Counted from the stretch's first letter, positions 23,604 through 32,665 are shown. The stretch: 64,000 bases of DNA from PALSA-612 sp035652235 (GCA_035652235.1 DASREE010000023.1:1-64000), one strand, 5' to 3'. Numbers and translations are program-made. The notes: a model not told the origin generated them from the letters alone.

Positions 23604-24398
23604 TTACTCTGCCACGGCGAGCCGGCGGAACTGCACGATCTCCAGCCCGGCCTCGCGGAGCACGTCGCCGACACGCCTGCTCGTGTCGTGGATCCACTCC
23701 TGCTCTTCGAGCACCTGCGCCTGGAACCACTTCTGGATGCGTCCCTCGACGATCTTGTCGCGGACGTGCTCGGGCTTGCCCTGGACGTCGGGCTGCCTGG
23801 CGAGGATCTCGCGCTCGGCGTTCACCTCCGCCTCCGGCACCTCCGAGCGGCGCGTGTAGGCGGGCGCGCTCCAGGCGATGTGCATCGCGAGCTCCTTGGC
23901 CACGTCGGGCGTCCCGCGCGCGTGGACGAGCACGCCGAGCTTGTTCGCCGGCGGATGCACGTAGGCGGTGAGGATGTCGCCCTCCTCGGCCTCGAAGCGC
24001 GCGACGCCGCGTACGACGATGTTCTCGCCGAGCTTTCCGATCAGCTGCAGCCGCTCCTCCTCGAGCTCCTGCTCGGCGCCGGGGCCGCCGCGCTCGACGG
24101 CGTCGAGCACGCGCTGCGCGAAGACCATGAACTCCGCGTTGTTGGCGACCGGTTCCGTCTCGCAGCCGACGGCGACCATGGCGGCGACGGTCTCCTCGGA
24201 GATGTCGTAGACGACCTTGCCCTCCGTCGTCTCCCGTCCGGCCCGCTTCGCCGCCTGCGCGAGCCCCCGCTCGCGGATCACCTTCACGGCCGCCTCGACG
24301 TCGCCGCCCGTCTCGACGAGCGCGCGCTTGCAGTCCATCATCCCGGCCCCGGTCATCTCGCGGAGCTCCTTGACGGCGCTGGCGGGAACGCTCGTCAT
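23604..24398 (-). CDS. tsf: Translation elongation factor Ts
   Basis: Nucleotide exchange factor for EF-Tu. The 264-residue protein has the N-terminal UBA-like domain and the signature LREMTGAGMMDCKRAL, then the core domains with VGCETEPVANNAEF. The ATG overlaps the rpsB stop as ATGA. Length is between the short (about 200) and long (about 280) bacterial forms. Confidence 0.97.
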   Translation of the reverse strand: MTSVPASAVKELREMTGAGMMDCKRALVETGGDVEAAVKVIRERGLAQAAKRAGRETTEGKVVYDISEETVAAMVAVGCETEPVANNAEFMVFAQRVLDAVERGGPGAEQELEEERLQLIGKLGENIVVRGVARFEAEEGDILTAYVHPPANKLGVLVHARGTPDVAKELAMHIAWSAPAYTRRSEVPEAEVNAEREILARQPDVQGKPEHVRDKIVEGRIQKWFQAQVLEEQEWIHDTSRRVGDVLREAGLEIVQFRRLAVAE

Positions 24399-25306
24399 CT
24401 CCCCTCCTCCTCGTCGGCGTCCCCGCCGGCGGACGCGGACGAGGCGGAGGCGTCGGGCTCGCCCCCGGCTACGATCCCTGCCTCATCCGGGGCGTGCTCC
24501 GCCGGCGCCGCCAGCTCGGGCTGCGGCTGCGCGACCGCGTCGCCGTCGGCGGTGGAGTCGGTCTCGGCGGGCACGGCGGGCGCCGCGTCGTCCCTCCGAG
24601 ACGGTGCCAGCTCCCGTGCCGTCACCTTCTGCTTTCCCTCCTCGATCCCGTCTGCCACGACGCGCGCGATCAGCGAGCAGGAGCGGATGGCGTCGTCGTT
24701 TCCCGGGATGACGTAGGACGCCTCGTCCGGGTCGCAGTTCGTGTCCACGAGGCCGATCACCGGCAGGCCGAGCCGGTGCGCCTCGCGCACCGCGAGCTGC
24801 TCCTTGCGCAGGTCGATGATGAAGACGGCGTCGGGCTGGCGCCGCATGTCAGCGACGCCACCCAGGTTCGCGCTCAGCTTCTCGAGCTCTGCCTCCATGG
24901 TGATGCGCTCCTTCGGCGGCAGCAGGTCGAGCTGCCCTTCCCGCTTCAGCCGCCGGAGCTCGTGCAGGCGCTCGATCCGCTCGGAGATCGTCCGCCAGTT
25001 CGTCAGCAGGCCGCCGAGCCAGCGATGGTTGACGTACGGCATGCCGACGCGGCTTGCCTGCTGCTCGACCGCCTCCTGCGCCTGCTTCTTCGTGCCGACG
25101 AACAGGACGCTGCCGCCGCGCTCGGCGACGTTGCGGACGAAGGCGTGCGCCTCCTCGAGGAGGGCCAGGGTCTTCTGCAGGTCGATGATGTAGATGCCGC
25201 CGCGCTCCGCGAAGATGAAACGCTTCATCTTCGGGTTCCAGCGGCGCGTCTGGTGGCCGAAGTGAACTCCGGCCTCCAGCAGATCCTTCATGGAGACGAC
25301 GGACAC
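24395..25306 (-). CDS. rpsB: Ribosomal protein S2
   Basis: Small-subunit ribosomal protein of 303 residues. The conserved core starts MKDLLEAGVHFGHQTRRWNP and includes VNHRWLGGLLTNW and GLVDTNCDP. Residues from about 240 on are an Ala/Glu/Asp-rich acidic extension that most S2 proteins lack. The GTG at 25306 gives MSVVSMKDLLEAG, as in actinobacterial S2, and is preceded by AAAGGGG. It heads the rpsB-tsf-pyrH-frr-uppS-cdsA series. Confidence 0.96.
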   Translation of the reverse strand: MSVVSMKDLLEAGVHFGHQTRRWNPKMKRFIFAERGGIYIIDLQKTLALLEEAHAFVRNVAERGGSVLFVGTKKQAQEAVEQQASRVGMPYVNHRWLGGLLTNWRTISERIERLHELRRLKREGQLDLLPPKERITMEAELEKLSANLGGVADMRRQPDAVFIIDLRKEQLAVREAHRLGLPVIGLVDTNCDPDEASYVIPGNDDAIRSCSLIARVVADGIEEGKQKVTARELAPSRRDDAAPAVPAETDSTADGDAVAQPQPELAAPAEHAPDEAGIVAGGEPDASASSASAGGDADEEEGR

Positions 25307-25505
25307 GATGGGCGCCCCTTTCTCGGTTGGTGACGTGCAGCCGGCGGCGGCCCGAGAGGAACCGGCCGCGCCCCCGGGGGCGCTGCCGGCACCGCCCCTC
25401 GCCCCGTTGCCGCCGGGTCGGGTGACGGAGAGCAGGCACAGGCTAGCAGCGGGCAGGCGCCCTGCCCGCCGCCGTACAGCCACTCGCGCCACCGCCGAAA
25501 GGCGC

Positions 25506-25534
25506 CATGCCCTGGGGTCCGACCCCGGGGCATG
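25506..25534. repeat. 29-bp near-palindrome, terminator or REP-like element
   Basis: Two 14-base arms (CATGCCCTGGGGTC and its partner) flank a single central C, matching except for one G-T pair. It lies between rluD (ends 25567) and rpsB (starts 25306), both on the minus strand, in a 260-bp gap otherwise without features. It could stop rluD transcripts; no T-tract follows. The motif resembles short dispersed palindromes of GC-rich genomes, but I see only one copy here. Confidence 0.6.
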
Positions 25535-25566
25535 GCCATCGAGCCCGCCTGCACGCCGGGCGCAGG

Positions 25567-26454
25567 TCAGCGGAGGCGGGCGCGGGCGAGGGCGGCCTCC
25601 AGGTCGGGCGGCAGCGGCGACTCCGCCTCGATGCGCGCGCCGGTCACCGGATGCGGGAAGGCGAGGCTGGCGGCGTGCAGGAACTGCCGCTCCAGGCCCA
25701 GTCCGGGGACGCCGTAGACCGCGTCGCCGACCACAGGCAGGTCGATCGCGGCCAGGTGGACGCGGATCTGATGCGTGCGGCCGGTCTCGAGCGTGACCCG
25801 CAGCAGCGCGTACGGGGGCAGCGCCTCCGCCACCTCGAAGTGCGTGACCGCCTCTCGCGGCCGGCCCGTCTCGAGCGACTGCCGGATGGGCGCGTAGCGG
25901 TCACGCCCGATCGCCGCCTCGATCCTCCCCCGCCGCGACCGGGGCTCGCCGCGCACGAGCGCGAGGTACCCGCGCTCGAGCGCGCGCCGCCGGACGAGGC
26001 GTTGCAGCCCCCGAAACGCCGCCTCCGTCTTGGCCACGACCAGCAAGCCGGAGGTATCCCGGTCGAGCCGGTGCACGATGCCCGGGCGCGCCGTCCCCGC
26101 GCCGCCCGCGGCACGGCCGAGGAGCGCCTGTACGAGCGTGCCCGACTCGTGCCCCGGCGCGGGATGCACGACGACGCCCGCCGGCTTGTCGACGACGAGC
26201 AGGTGCTCGTCCTCGAACGCCACGCGCAGGTCGATGGATACAGGCTCGAGCGCTTCTGACTCCGGCAGCGCGACCGCCAGCCGCTCGCCGCCGGCCAGGC
26301 GGTAGGCCTTCGGCCGCGGCCGTCCATTCACGAGCACCTTGCCCGCCGCGACGAGCCGCCCGGCGGCGGCGCGCGAGCCGACCGGCTCGAGCCCGGCGAC
26401 GAAGCGGTCGAGCCGCTCTCCGGCCGCGGCCGGCGGAACGTCGACCTCGATCAG
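25567..26454 (-). CDS. rluD: Large-subunit pseudouridine synthase, RluA family (RluD-like)
   Basis: Isomerises uridine in 23S rRNA. Residues 1-75 form an S4 RNA-binding domain (AGERLDRFVAG...), and the catalytic domain has HRLDRDTSGLLV at 128-139 with the catalytic Asp, plus RTHQIRVHLA. The S4 domain begins at a CTG codon at 26454 that overlaps the lspA stop as CTGA; no ATG, GTG or TTG occurs early enough to keep the domain, so CTG initiation is inferred. 295 residues is normal for the family. Confidence 0.9.
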   Translation of the reverse strand: MIEVDVPPAAAGERLDRFVAGLEPVGSRAAAGRLVAAGKVLVNGRPRPKAYRLAGGERLAVALPESEALEPVSIDLRVAFEDEHLLVVDKPAGVVVHPAPGHESGTLVQALLGRAAGGAGTARPGIVHRLDRDTSGLLVVAKTEAAFRGLQRLVRRRALERGYLALVRGEPRSRRGRIEAAIGRDRYAPIRQSLETGRPREAVTHFEVAEALPPYALLRVTLETGRTHQIRVHLAAIDLPVVGDAVYGVPGLGLERQFLHAASLAFPHPVTGARIEAESPLPPDLEAALARARLR

Positions 26455-27002
26455 GGGCGAGCGCTCTGGGCGTCTGCCCGCCGGCCGACCCCGCGGTCGC
26501 CGAGCAGGAGCGACCCGAGAAGCAGGGCGACGCCGACGACGATGCAGCTGTCGGCGAGGTTGAAGGCGGGCCAGAAACGCAGGTCGAGGAAGTCCGTCAC
26601 GTAGCCGAGGCGAACCCGGTCGACGAGGTTCGACGTGCTGCCGCCGACGAGCAGGCCGAGCGCGACGGGCAGCGCCGGATGGCGGGCCCCGGAGCGCGCG
26701 AAGAAGACGAGCATCCACGCGACCGCGAGCGTCGTCAGCGCGATCACGATCGCCGTCGCGCTCGAGAAGAGCCCGAAGGCGATGCCCGAGTTCTGCACGT
26801 GGTGGATGGAGAACGGCCCGACGAGCTTGACCGCCGAGTCGAGAGCCAGGTTGCTCGCGACGACGTGCTTCGTCAGCTGGTCGGCGCCGACGGCAGCCGC
26901 TGCGACGAGGGCGAGACCGACCCATTGCGTGCGCTCCGCCGCCAGCGACCGCTCGGCGACGGACACCGGCCAGAACACGTCGCCGCGGGAGTCCGGCCGC
27001 AT
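26451..27002 (-). CDS. lspA: Lipoprotein signal peptidase (signal peptidase II)
   Basis: Membrane aspartyl protease that cleaves lipoprotein signal peptides. The 183-residue protein has four transmembrane segments. The two catalytic Asp are D128 in SNLVDRVRLGYVTDF and D151 in FNLADSCI, with the family segments DQLTKHVV and QNSGIAFG. ATG 27002 is chosen because the longer ORF would overlap the upstream zinc-finger gene's end with a basic extension. Confidence 0.95.
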   Translation of the reverse strand: MRPDSRGDVFWPVSVAERSLAAERTQWVGLALVAAAAVGADQLTKHVVASNLALDSAVKLVGPFSIHHVQNSGIAFGLFSSATAIVIALTTLAVAWMLVFFARSGARHPALPVALGLLVGGSTSNLVDRVRLGYVTDFLDLRFWPAFNLADSCIVVGVALLLGSLLLGDRGVGRRADAQSARP

Positions 27003-27025
27003 CGATGCCCGGCGCTCCGTGCGCC

Positions 27026-27382
27026 TCAGCCTCGCTCGTCGCGTCGCTTGCACTCGATGCAGAGCGTCGCGTACGGGATCGCCTCGAGCCGGTCCGGCTC
27101 GATCTCGCGGCCACAGCTCTCGCAGCGGCCGTAGCTGCCCGCATCGAGCCGCTCGAGGGCTGCGTCGATCGCGGCGAGCACGTGCGCGGAGTTCTCCTGG
27201 AGCGTGAAGTCGATCTCCCGCTCGATCGTCACCGAGGCGGTCTCGGCGAGATGGTTGTCGAGCGGGCGCTCGTCCACCTCGTCCTCGAGCGAGCGCTCGT
27301 GCCTCAGGTTCTCGATCGCCTGCAGCACCTGCTCCCGCTCCTGCTCGAGGCGCCGGCGGACGACGGCGGGGTCGAGGCTCAC
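27026..27382 (-). CDS. DksA/TraR-type zinc-finger protein
   Basis: A 118-residue protein: a coiled-coil region (about 5-80) followed by a C4 zinc finger, C87-x2-C90-x17-C108-x2-C111, in the order GRCESCGREI...LCIECK of the DksA/TraR family. Such proteins can enter the RNA polymerase secondary channel; the acidic coiled-coil tip needed for ppGpp-type action is not obvious, so a general transcription role is inferred. The GTG start overlaps the upstream stop as GTGA. Confidence 0.88.
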   Translation of the reverse strand: MSLDPAVVRRRLEQEREQVLQAIENLRHERSLEDEVDERPLDNHLAETASVTIEREIDFTLQENSAHVLAAIDAALERLDAGSYGRCESCGREIEPDRLEAIPYATLCIECKRRDERG

Positions 27383-27672
27383 GACGACTCCAGCCGGCGG
27401 CCGGACTCCAGCCGGCGGTCGACCTCGTCGGCGCCGAGCCCGCGGAGCTCGACGACCTTGTCTTTCGCCGTGTGACCGGACACGAGCGACAGCCCGCTCA
27501 CGGGCAGTCGGAGCCGCGCTGCGAGCAGGCGGAGGACGGCGTCGTTGGCGCGCCCGCGCTCGGCGGGAGACGAGACCCGCACCTTCCAGGCGTCCCCGTG
27601 ACGGCCGACGATCTCCGAGCGGCTGGCACCGGGCGAGACGCGAATCCGCAGGCGCGTGGGCGACTCGGCCAT
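27379..27672 (-). CDS. DUF167 (YggU) family protein
   Basis: A 97-residue protein with the complete DUF167 pattern: IRVSPGASRSEI, WKVRVSSPAERGRANDAV and the C-terminal VVSGHTAKDKVVEL-like segment (here LVSGHTAKDKVVEL). Function is unknown; the family is often found next to yggT and division genes, as here. It is coupled by GTGA to the zinc-finger gene. Confidence 0.9.
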   Translation of the reverse strand: MAESPTRLRIRVSPGASRSEIVGRHGDAWKVRVSSPAERGRANDAVLRLLAARLRLPVSGLSLVSGHTAKDKVVELRGLGADEVDRRLESGRRLESS

Positions 27673-27737
27673 ACGAGTGCAAGTATAGGGGCGACGTGCG
27701 GCGGCCCCGCTCCCTGCCGGCTGGGGAGATGCCGCCC

Positions 27738-28202
27738 TCAGGCAGCCTCGGCGTGCCCTGCGGTGTCCCCGTGCGAGCGCTCGAGCAGGTCGGTACTTGC
27801 ATCCTCGACCGTGTCGAGCGCGGAGCGGAGGATCGCCCGGATCCGGCCCGCGTCGAGCAGGAGCCGCTCACGCTCGGCACGCGCGTCGCTCGTGATCCCC
27901 CTCGCCGCCCGGTGGGCCTCCTCAACGATGGCGGCCGCCTCCCGACTCGCCTGCTCGCGCAGCTCCTGGCATGCCCGTTCGGCCGAGACGAGGGTGGTGC
28001 GGAGCAGGTCTTCCACCTCCCGGTGCCTGGCCACGTCGGCTTCGAGCGCCTCCACGCGGTCGGCGAGCTCGGCGCGCTCCTTCCACACGGCTTCGAAGCT
28101 GTCGGCGACCTCCTCGAGCACCCGCTCGACCGCGGAGGGGCGGTAGCCGAACAGCGTTCGGCGGAAGCGGACGTGGTGGAGTTCGACGGGTGTGTAGCTC
28201 AT
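27738..28202 (-). CDS. DivIVA-domain coiled-coil protein
   Basis: A 154-residue protein. The N-terminus (VRFRRTLFGYRPSAVERVLEEV) matches the DivIVA membrane-binding domain, here TPVELHHVRFRRTLFGYRPSAV, and the rest is a long coiled coil (about 35-135). DivIVA proteins mark poles and septa and organise wall growth. It is short and lacks the extended C-terminal coil of Wag31. AAAGGAGG lies well placed before the ATG. The sepF-yggT-divIVA order is the conserved division neighbourhood of Gram-positive bacteria. Confidence 0.88.
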   Translation of the reverse strand: MSYTPVELHHVRFRRTLFGYRPSAVERVLEEVADSFEAVWKERAELADRVEALEADVARHREVEDLLRTTLVSAERACQELREQASREAAAIVEEAHRAARGITSDARAERERLLLDAGRIRAILRSALDTVEDASTDLLERSHGDTAGHAEAA

Positions 28203-28213
28203 CACGGCCTCCT

Positions 28214-28525
28214 TTAGCGCAGACGTTCGAGCAGGACCTGGTTGATCAGGCGCTCGAGCAGGTAGAGGGCGGCGACGGCCACGATCGGCGAGACGTCCAC
28301 CGGGCCGAGCGGCGGCAGCACGCGGCGGAAGAGCCGCAGGTACGGCTCGCACACGTCGTACAGGAACCGCTGCACCGAGCTCAGCGAGGAGGGAATCCTC
28401 ACCCAGGAGGTGATCACGTACGCGAAGATGAGCAACGAGTAGACGACGACGAAGACCGTCACGAACCGCTCGGCCGTCGACACCGCGTCCGCGAGCAGGG
28501 TGAGGGTGGCGCTCACATCGCCCAT
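28214..28525 (-). CDS. YggT-family membrane protein
   Basis: A 103-residue protein with two transmembrane segments (about 18-42 and 78-98) around a conserved loop (VCEPYLRLFRRVLPPLGPVDVSP), the YggT signature. The family lies beside sepF and divIVA in many bacteria and may assist membrane-associated division; its molecular role is not known. It is 12 bases before divIVA. Confidence 0.92.
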   Translation of the reverse strand: MGDVSATLTLLADAVSTAERFVTVFVVVYSLLIFAYVITSWVRIPSSLSSVQRFLYDVCEPYLRLFRRVLPPLGPVDVSPIVAVAALYLLERLINQVLLERLR

Positions 28526-28594
28526 GCACTCAGATTCGGCTGCGCGGGTCCGCTTCCCTGCAGCCCGGCCCTGCCCGGCGGCCCGCCCTGGAGG

Positions 28595-29233
28595 CTACGC
28601 CTGGTTGTAGAAGCCACCACCCTCGAGGACGCGGACGCGCTCCTCGGCGGACACCTCGACGTCGTGCGGCGTGAGCAGGAACACGCGGTCTGCGACCCGC
28701 TGCATGTTCCCGTTCAGCGCGTAGGTCAGGCCGCTGGCGAAGTCGACCAGACGCTTCGACAGCTCCTGGTCGGCGTTCTGCAGGTTGACGATCACCGGCA
28801 CCGAGTGCTTGAACTTGTCCGCGATCTGCTGGGCGTCGTTGAAGCTGCGCGGCAGGACGAGGTGCACCTGCGCAGACGGCGCCCTCGGGACGGCCTCGAT
28901 CGCGCGCGGGCGGGAGCGGCGCGCAGCCTCGCGGCGGTCCAAGCGCTCACGACGGCCCGCCGCGTCGCGGCGCAGCACGGGCTCGCGACCGGTCCTGCGG
29001 GCGGCGCTCTCGTCGCCGGCGTCGCGCAGGACGTGCGACTCGGACACGGTCCAGTCGTCGTAGTCGTCGTCGCGGCGGCGGGGGGTCAGCCGGCGCACGT
29101 TCGCTCTCGGACGCTCGACGTACGTCTGCTCGAGCTCCTCCTCGGTCAGGTACCCGTCGTCCCAGCCGTCGTCGTACTCCTCGGCGATGCCGAAATAGAC
29201 GAGCGTCCGGTTCCAGAGATCGCCGAGGCCCAT
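28595..29233 (-). CDS. sepF: Cell division protein SepF
   Basis: FtsZ membrane anchor. The 212-residue protein has an N-terminal amphipathic segment (MGLGDLWNRTLVYFG), an acidic then basic linker (about 18-118), and the C-terminal SepF domain (about 122-208: LVLPRSFNDAQQIADKFK...VIVNLQNAD). TAACAT nine bases before the ATG may be its promoter. The linker, rich in Arg, is longer than in Bacillus SepF. Confidence 0.95.
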   Translation of the reverse strand: MGLGDLWNRTLVYFGIAEEYDDGWDDGYLTEEELEQTYVERPRANVRRLTPRRRDDDYDDWTVSESHVLRDAGDESAARRTGREPVLRRDAAGRRERLDRREAARRSRPRAIEAVPRAPSAQVHLVLPRSFNDAQQIADKFKHSVPVIVNLQNADQELSKRLVDFASGLTYALNGNMQRVADRVFLLTPHDVEVSAEERVRVLEGGGFYNQA

Positions 29234-29242
29234 CCCTGCTGC

Positions 29243-29248
29243 ATGTTA
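29243..29248 (-). promoter_or_regulatory. Candidate -10 element (TAACAT) for sepF
   Basis: TAACAT lies nine bases before the ATG at 29233 on the minus strand. The intervening GCAGCAGGG could also offer a weak ribosome site. Confidence 0.35.
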
Positions 29249-29310
29249 ACCCTGCCACAGGCTGCCGACGGCGGCTGAGCCGCCTCCCCGGGCAGACGCG
29301 CGCCCTCGGT

Positions 29311-29907
29311 TCAGGACGGTCGCCACAGCGTCGAGCCGACCCGCACGTAGGTCGCGCCCTCCTCGACCGCGACGCGGTAGTCCTGGCTCGTCCCCATCGA
29401 CAGCTCGGCCAGGCCCAGGCTCGCCGCCAGCTCGCGCAGCCGCCGGAAGTACGGCCGCGACGCCTCGGGGTCGTCCGTGAGCGGCGGCATCGTCATCAGC
29501 CCGCGCACGTCGGCGCCCAGCTCGAGGAAGCGCGGCACCTCCTCCGGCGAGACGCCCGACTTCGTCGCCTCGCCGGACAGGTTCACCTCGACCAGCGCCG
29601 GGATCTCCAGCCGCCTGGCGGCGGACGCGGAGTCGAGCGAGTGCACGAGCTCGCAGCAGCGGTTGACGACCTTCGCCTTCCGGCTTTGCAGGTGGCCGAT
29701 GAAGTGCCAGCGAAAGGCGGAGCCGTAGACGGCGTGCTTCGCCTCCAGGTCCTGCGCCCGGTTCTCGCCCACCACCTCGACGCCGGCGTCCGCCAGCACC
29801 GCCATGTCCTCGACCGACACGTACTTGGTGGCGGCGACGACCGTCACCCCCGGGCCGACCTCCTCCCTGATGCGCGCGTACCGCTCCCGGACGAGCTCAG
29901 CCCGCAC
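29311..29907 (-). CDS. PLP homeostasis protein (YggS/PLPBP family)
   Basis: A 198-residue single-domain TIM-barrel protein that binds pyridoxal phosphate and buffers its level. The PLP lysine is K28 in VVAATKYVS, and WHFIGHLQSRK, SLDS and MGTSQDYRVAVEEGATYVRVGS match the family. It begins at GTG 29907, overlapping the CCA-adding gene end by 11 bases, so it is cotranscribed with it. It is slightly shorter than average (about 225). Confidence 0.93.
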   Translation of the reverse strand: MRAELVRERYARIREEVGPGVTVVAATKYVSVEDMAVLADAGVEVVGENRAQDLEAKHAVYGSAFRWHFIGHLQSRKAKVVNRCCELVHSLDSASAARRLEIPALVEVNLSGEATKSGVSPEEVPRFLELGADVRGLMTMPPLTDDPEASRPYFRRLRELAASLGLAELSMGTSQDYRVAVEEGATYVRVGSTLWRPS

Positions 29908-32461
29908 CGGCGATCAGCTCCCGGGCGGCGGCGAGCTCGGACTCCCGCCCATCGAGCTCGCCGTTCAGCTTGCGCCGGCGCAGCTCGGCGAGCACCTCGC
30001 CGACGCGCGGCGACTCGCGCAGCCCGAGCGCGGCGAGGTCGGAGCCGTTCACCTCCAGCCGGACCTTGCTCAGCTCGGCGAAGTAGCGATGCAGCGCCGG
30101 CACGTCCGCCAGCGCGAGCGCGAACAGCGGCGCGTCGGGCGCGTAGGGATCGGCGAGCGCGACCACCTCCGCCGACGTGAGCGTCTCGTCGGCGAGCCGC
30201 TCGGCGAGACGGGGGCCGACGGTGACCGCTCCCGCGATCCGCTCGGCGTCGCGGCGGCGTGTCTTCAGCCGCATCAGCCAGTCGTACGCCTCGTCTGAGG
30301 ACATCCGCCGGGCGAGCGCTGCGAAGCCGATCCGCCAGGCCGGCAGGTCGAGCCGGTACCGCTCGGCGAGCTCGCGGCCACGCCGTATGAGGGCGACCGC
30401 CTCCTCGTCGGCTGCGAGCCGCGGATGGATGGCGCTCGCGGCGCCGAGCTCGGCCAGGCGGAGCACGGAGTGCTCGACCTCCCCCTCCTCGAGCAGCGCC
30501 TCGAGCTCGTCGCGGAGACGCTCGGAGGAGAGGTCGCCGACGAGCCCCATCTCGATGCAGCCGCGTGCCAGCCGGGCGGTGTGCTCGTCCATCCGGAAGC
30601 CGTAGCGGTTCTCGTAGCGAATGGCGCGGAAGATGCGCGTCGGGTCGTCGATGAAGGAGAGGTTGTGCAGCACGCGGACGCGGCCGGCGGCCAGGTCGCG
30701 GCGGCCGCCGAACGGATCGACGAGCCGGCCGAAGTCCGCGCCCTTGAGCGACGCGGCCATGGCGTTGATGGTGAAGTCGCGACGGAAGAGATCGTCGCGG
30801 ATGCTGGCGTGCTCCACGGCAGGAAGGGCGGCTGGGGCGTCGTAGAACTCGGTGCGCGCGGTGACGACGTCGATTCGCTGTCCGTCACCGTAGACGACCA
30901 CGGCGGTGCCGAACTTCTCGTGCGGCCGCACCCGCCCGCCGAGCTGGCGGGCGAGCGTGCGCGCCAGTCCGATCGCATCTCCCTCCACGGCGATGTCCAC
31001 GTCGAAGGCCTCCTCTCCCAGCAGGATGTCCCTGACGGTGCCTCCGACGAGGTAGACCCCGTCCACGGTGTCGCTCGCCGCCGCCACCGTCTCGAACACG
31101 GGTGCCAGCCGCTCGAGACGCCGCAGCTCCGCCGCGATCGTCTCGGCCGGCTCCACCGGAGCCTCGACCGCCTCGCCGAGGGCGTGCAGGACGTCGCTGC
31201 GCGTGACGACGCCGACCACCCGATCGTCACGGACGACCGCGATCCGCCCTTCGCCCGTCTCGGCCAGCAGCCGCTGCAGCTCTGCCAGGCTCGCCTCCTC
31301 GCCCACGGTGGGCACGCGGCTGGACATGATCCCCTTCACCGGCGCGTGCGAGAGCCCGTGGCCGATCGCCCTGTCGAGATCCTCCCGGCGCACGGCGCCG
31401 ACCAGCCGACCGTTCTCCGTGACGAGGATGCCGCTCTGACCGTAGCGCTGGCAGGCGACCATCGCGCTCGCCACCGTCTCGCCGGGCTCGATCGACCGCG
31501 GTGGCTCTGCCATCACGTCGCGAGCCCGCAGCTGGCGGGTCATCGCCTGCGGAAGTCGCTCCAGGAAGCGGGCGCGCGCCTCGGCGAGGCCGCCGCGAAA
31601 GATTGCGGATGCCGCCTGCGGATGTCCGGCACCGCCGAGCGCGCGGGCGGCCACGCCCGCATCGACGTCGGGCACGCGGCTGCGCACGACGCAGAAGACG
31701 CGCCGGTCCATCTCGACCAGCATGACGAGCACCTGGCAGTCGGTGACGTCGGTGATCTTGTGTGCGAGGTGCGAGATGCCGTCCACGTACCTCGGCCAGG
31801 AGACGGCCGTCAGGAGCACGTCCACCCCGGCCTGGCGGTGCGTCTCCACGGCGTCGAGCAGGGCGTTGAGGAGCGCCCGCTCCTCGGCGTCGAGAGGGGT
31901 GCGCAGGAAGGCGGCCAGCACGTCCGGCCGCGCGCCGTGGCGCACGCACCACGCGAGCGCCTCCGCGTCGCGCAGCGTCGAGGACGAGTAGGTGAGCGAG
32001 CCGGTGTCCTCGTGGATGCCGAGGGCGAAGACGGTCGCCTCGAGCGGGCCCACCGACACCTCACGCTCGGCGAGGATGCCGACCAGCGTGGTGGTGAGCG
32101 CTCCGTCGGTCGAGATGACGGCGTTCTCCGGCCGCACCCAGGCGGGCAGCTCGCCGGCATGGTGGTCGAACACCACCGTCTCCACCGCGGGGTCGAGAGC
32201 GACCGGCTCGAGCTCGCCCAGGCGGCTGGCCTGCAGCGTCTCGACGACCACGAGCCGGCGGATCGCGTCCAGCTCGAGCCGGTCCGGCTCGACGCAGCGC
32301 AGCGCCTCGGCATGCAGGCGCGCGAACTCCCGCACGTTGCGGTTGAGCACGCTCGGCAGCACGGCGACCGCGCTCGGGTAGAGGCAGCGGGCCGCGATCA
32401 GCGACGCGAACGCGTCGAAGTCCGTGTTGACGTGGGTCGCGATGACCTCCTCTGCCCGCAT
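29897..32461 (-). CDS. cca: DHH phosphoesterase - CBS pair - tRNA nucleotidyltransferase fusion
   Basis: An 854-residue fusion. Residues 1-310 are a DHH/DHHA1 phosphoesterase with HVNTDFDA at 10-17, D99-H-H and GGAGHPQAA at 276-284. Residues 315-430 hold two CBS domains. Residues 465-850 are a class II nucleotidyltransferase with GGTVRD at 473-478 and D487-V-D489, followed by the RRDFTINAMA and RNA-binding parts. It should add or repair the tRNA 3' CCA; the window's tRNA-Pro lacks an encoded CCA. The DHH part may degrade small RNAs or dinucleotides and CBS may sense a nucleotide. ATG 32461 is favoured over 32470. Confidence 0.93.
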   Translation of the reverse strand: MRAEEVIATHVNTDFDAFASLIAARCLYPSAVAVLPSVLNRNVREFARLHAEALRCVEPDRLELDAIRRLVVVETLQASRLGELEPVALDPAVETVVFDHHAGELPAWVRPENAVISTDGALTTTLVGILAEREVSVGPLEATVFALGIHEDTGSLTYSSSTLRDAEALAWCVRHGARPDVLAAFLRTPLDAEERALLNALLDAVETHRQAGVDVLLTAVSWPRYVDGISHLAHKITDVTDCQVLVMLVEMDRRVFCVVRSRVPDVDAGVAARALGGAGHPQAASAIFRGGLAEARARFLERLPQAMTRQLRARDVMAEPPRSIEPGETVASAMVACQRYGQSGILVTENGRLVGAVRREDLDRAIGHGLSHAPVKGIMSSRVPTVGEEASLAELQRLLAETGEGRIAVVRDDRVVGVVTRSDVLHALGEAVEAPVEPAETIAAELRRLERLAPVFETVAAASDTVDGVYLVGGTVRDILLGEEAFDVDIAVEGDAIGLARTLARQLGGRVRPHEKFGTAVVVYGDGQRIDVVTARTEFYDAPAALPAVEHASIRDDLFRRDFTINAMAASLKGADFGRLVDPFGGRRDLAAGRVRVLHNLSFIDDPTRIFRAIRYENRYGFRMDEHTARLARGCIEMGLVGDLSSERLRDELEALLEEGEVEHSVLRLAELGAASAIHPRLAADEEAVALIRRGRELAERYRLDLPAWRIGFAALARRMSSDEAYDWLMRLKTRRRDAERIAGAVTVGPRLAERLADETLTSAEVVALADPYAPDAPLFALALADVPALHRYFAELSKVRLEVNGSDLAALGLRESPRVGEVLAELRRRKLNGELDGRESELAAARELIAGAG

Positions 32462-32665
32462 GCCACCCATTGTGACGGCGGCACGCCTCCGGCACGGTCC
32501 CGGCACACACCGGCCCACAGATCGTCGCTAGGCTGGCGCCGTGGGTCGGGGAGGTGGGGTCCTCCCGAGCTTGACGCGTGAATTCGTGGCAGCCGGTACG
32601 GACGGTCTCGCGGCCGCTGCGGGTCGGGCGTCACGGCATGAGCCCGCCGAGCCCCGCCGGCGCGC

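Noticed and set aside
32546..32568. Weak hairpin TCGGGGAGG...CCTCCCGA between ridA and the CCA gene
   Set aside because: It has a bulge and a six-base loop with no T-tract, and is not clearly placed for either gene.
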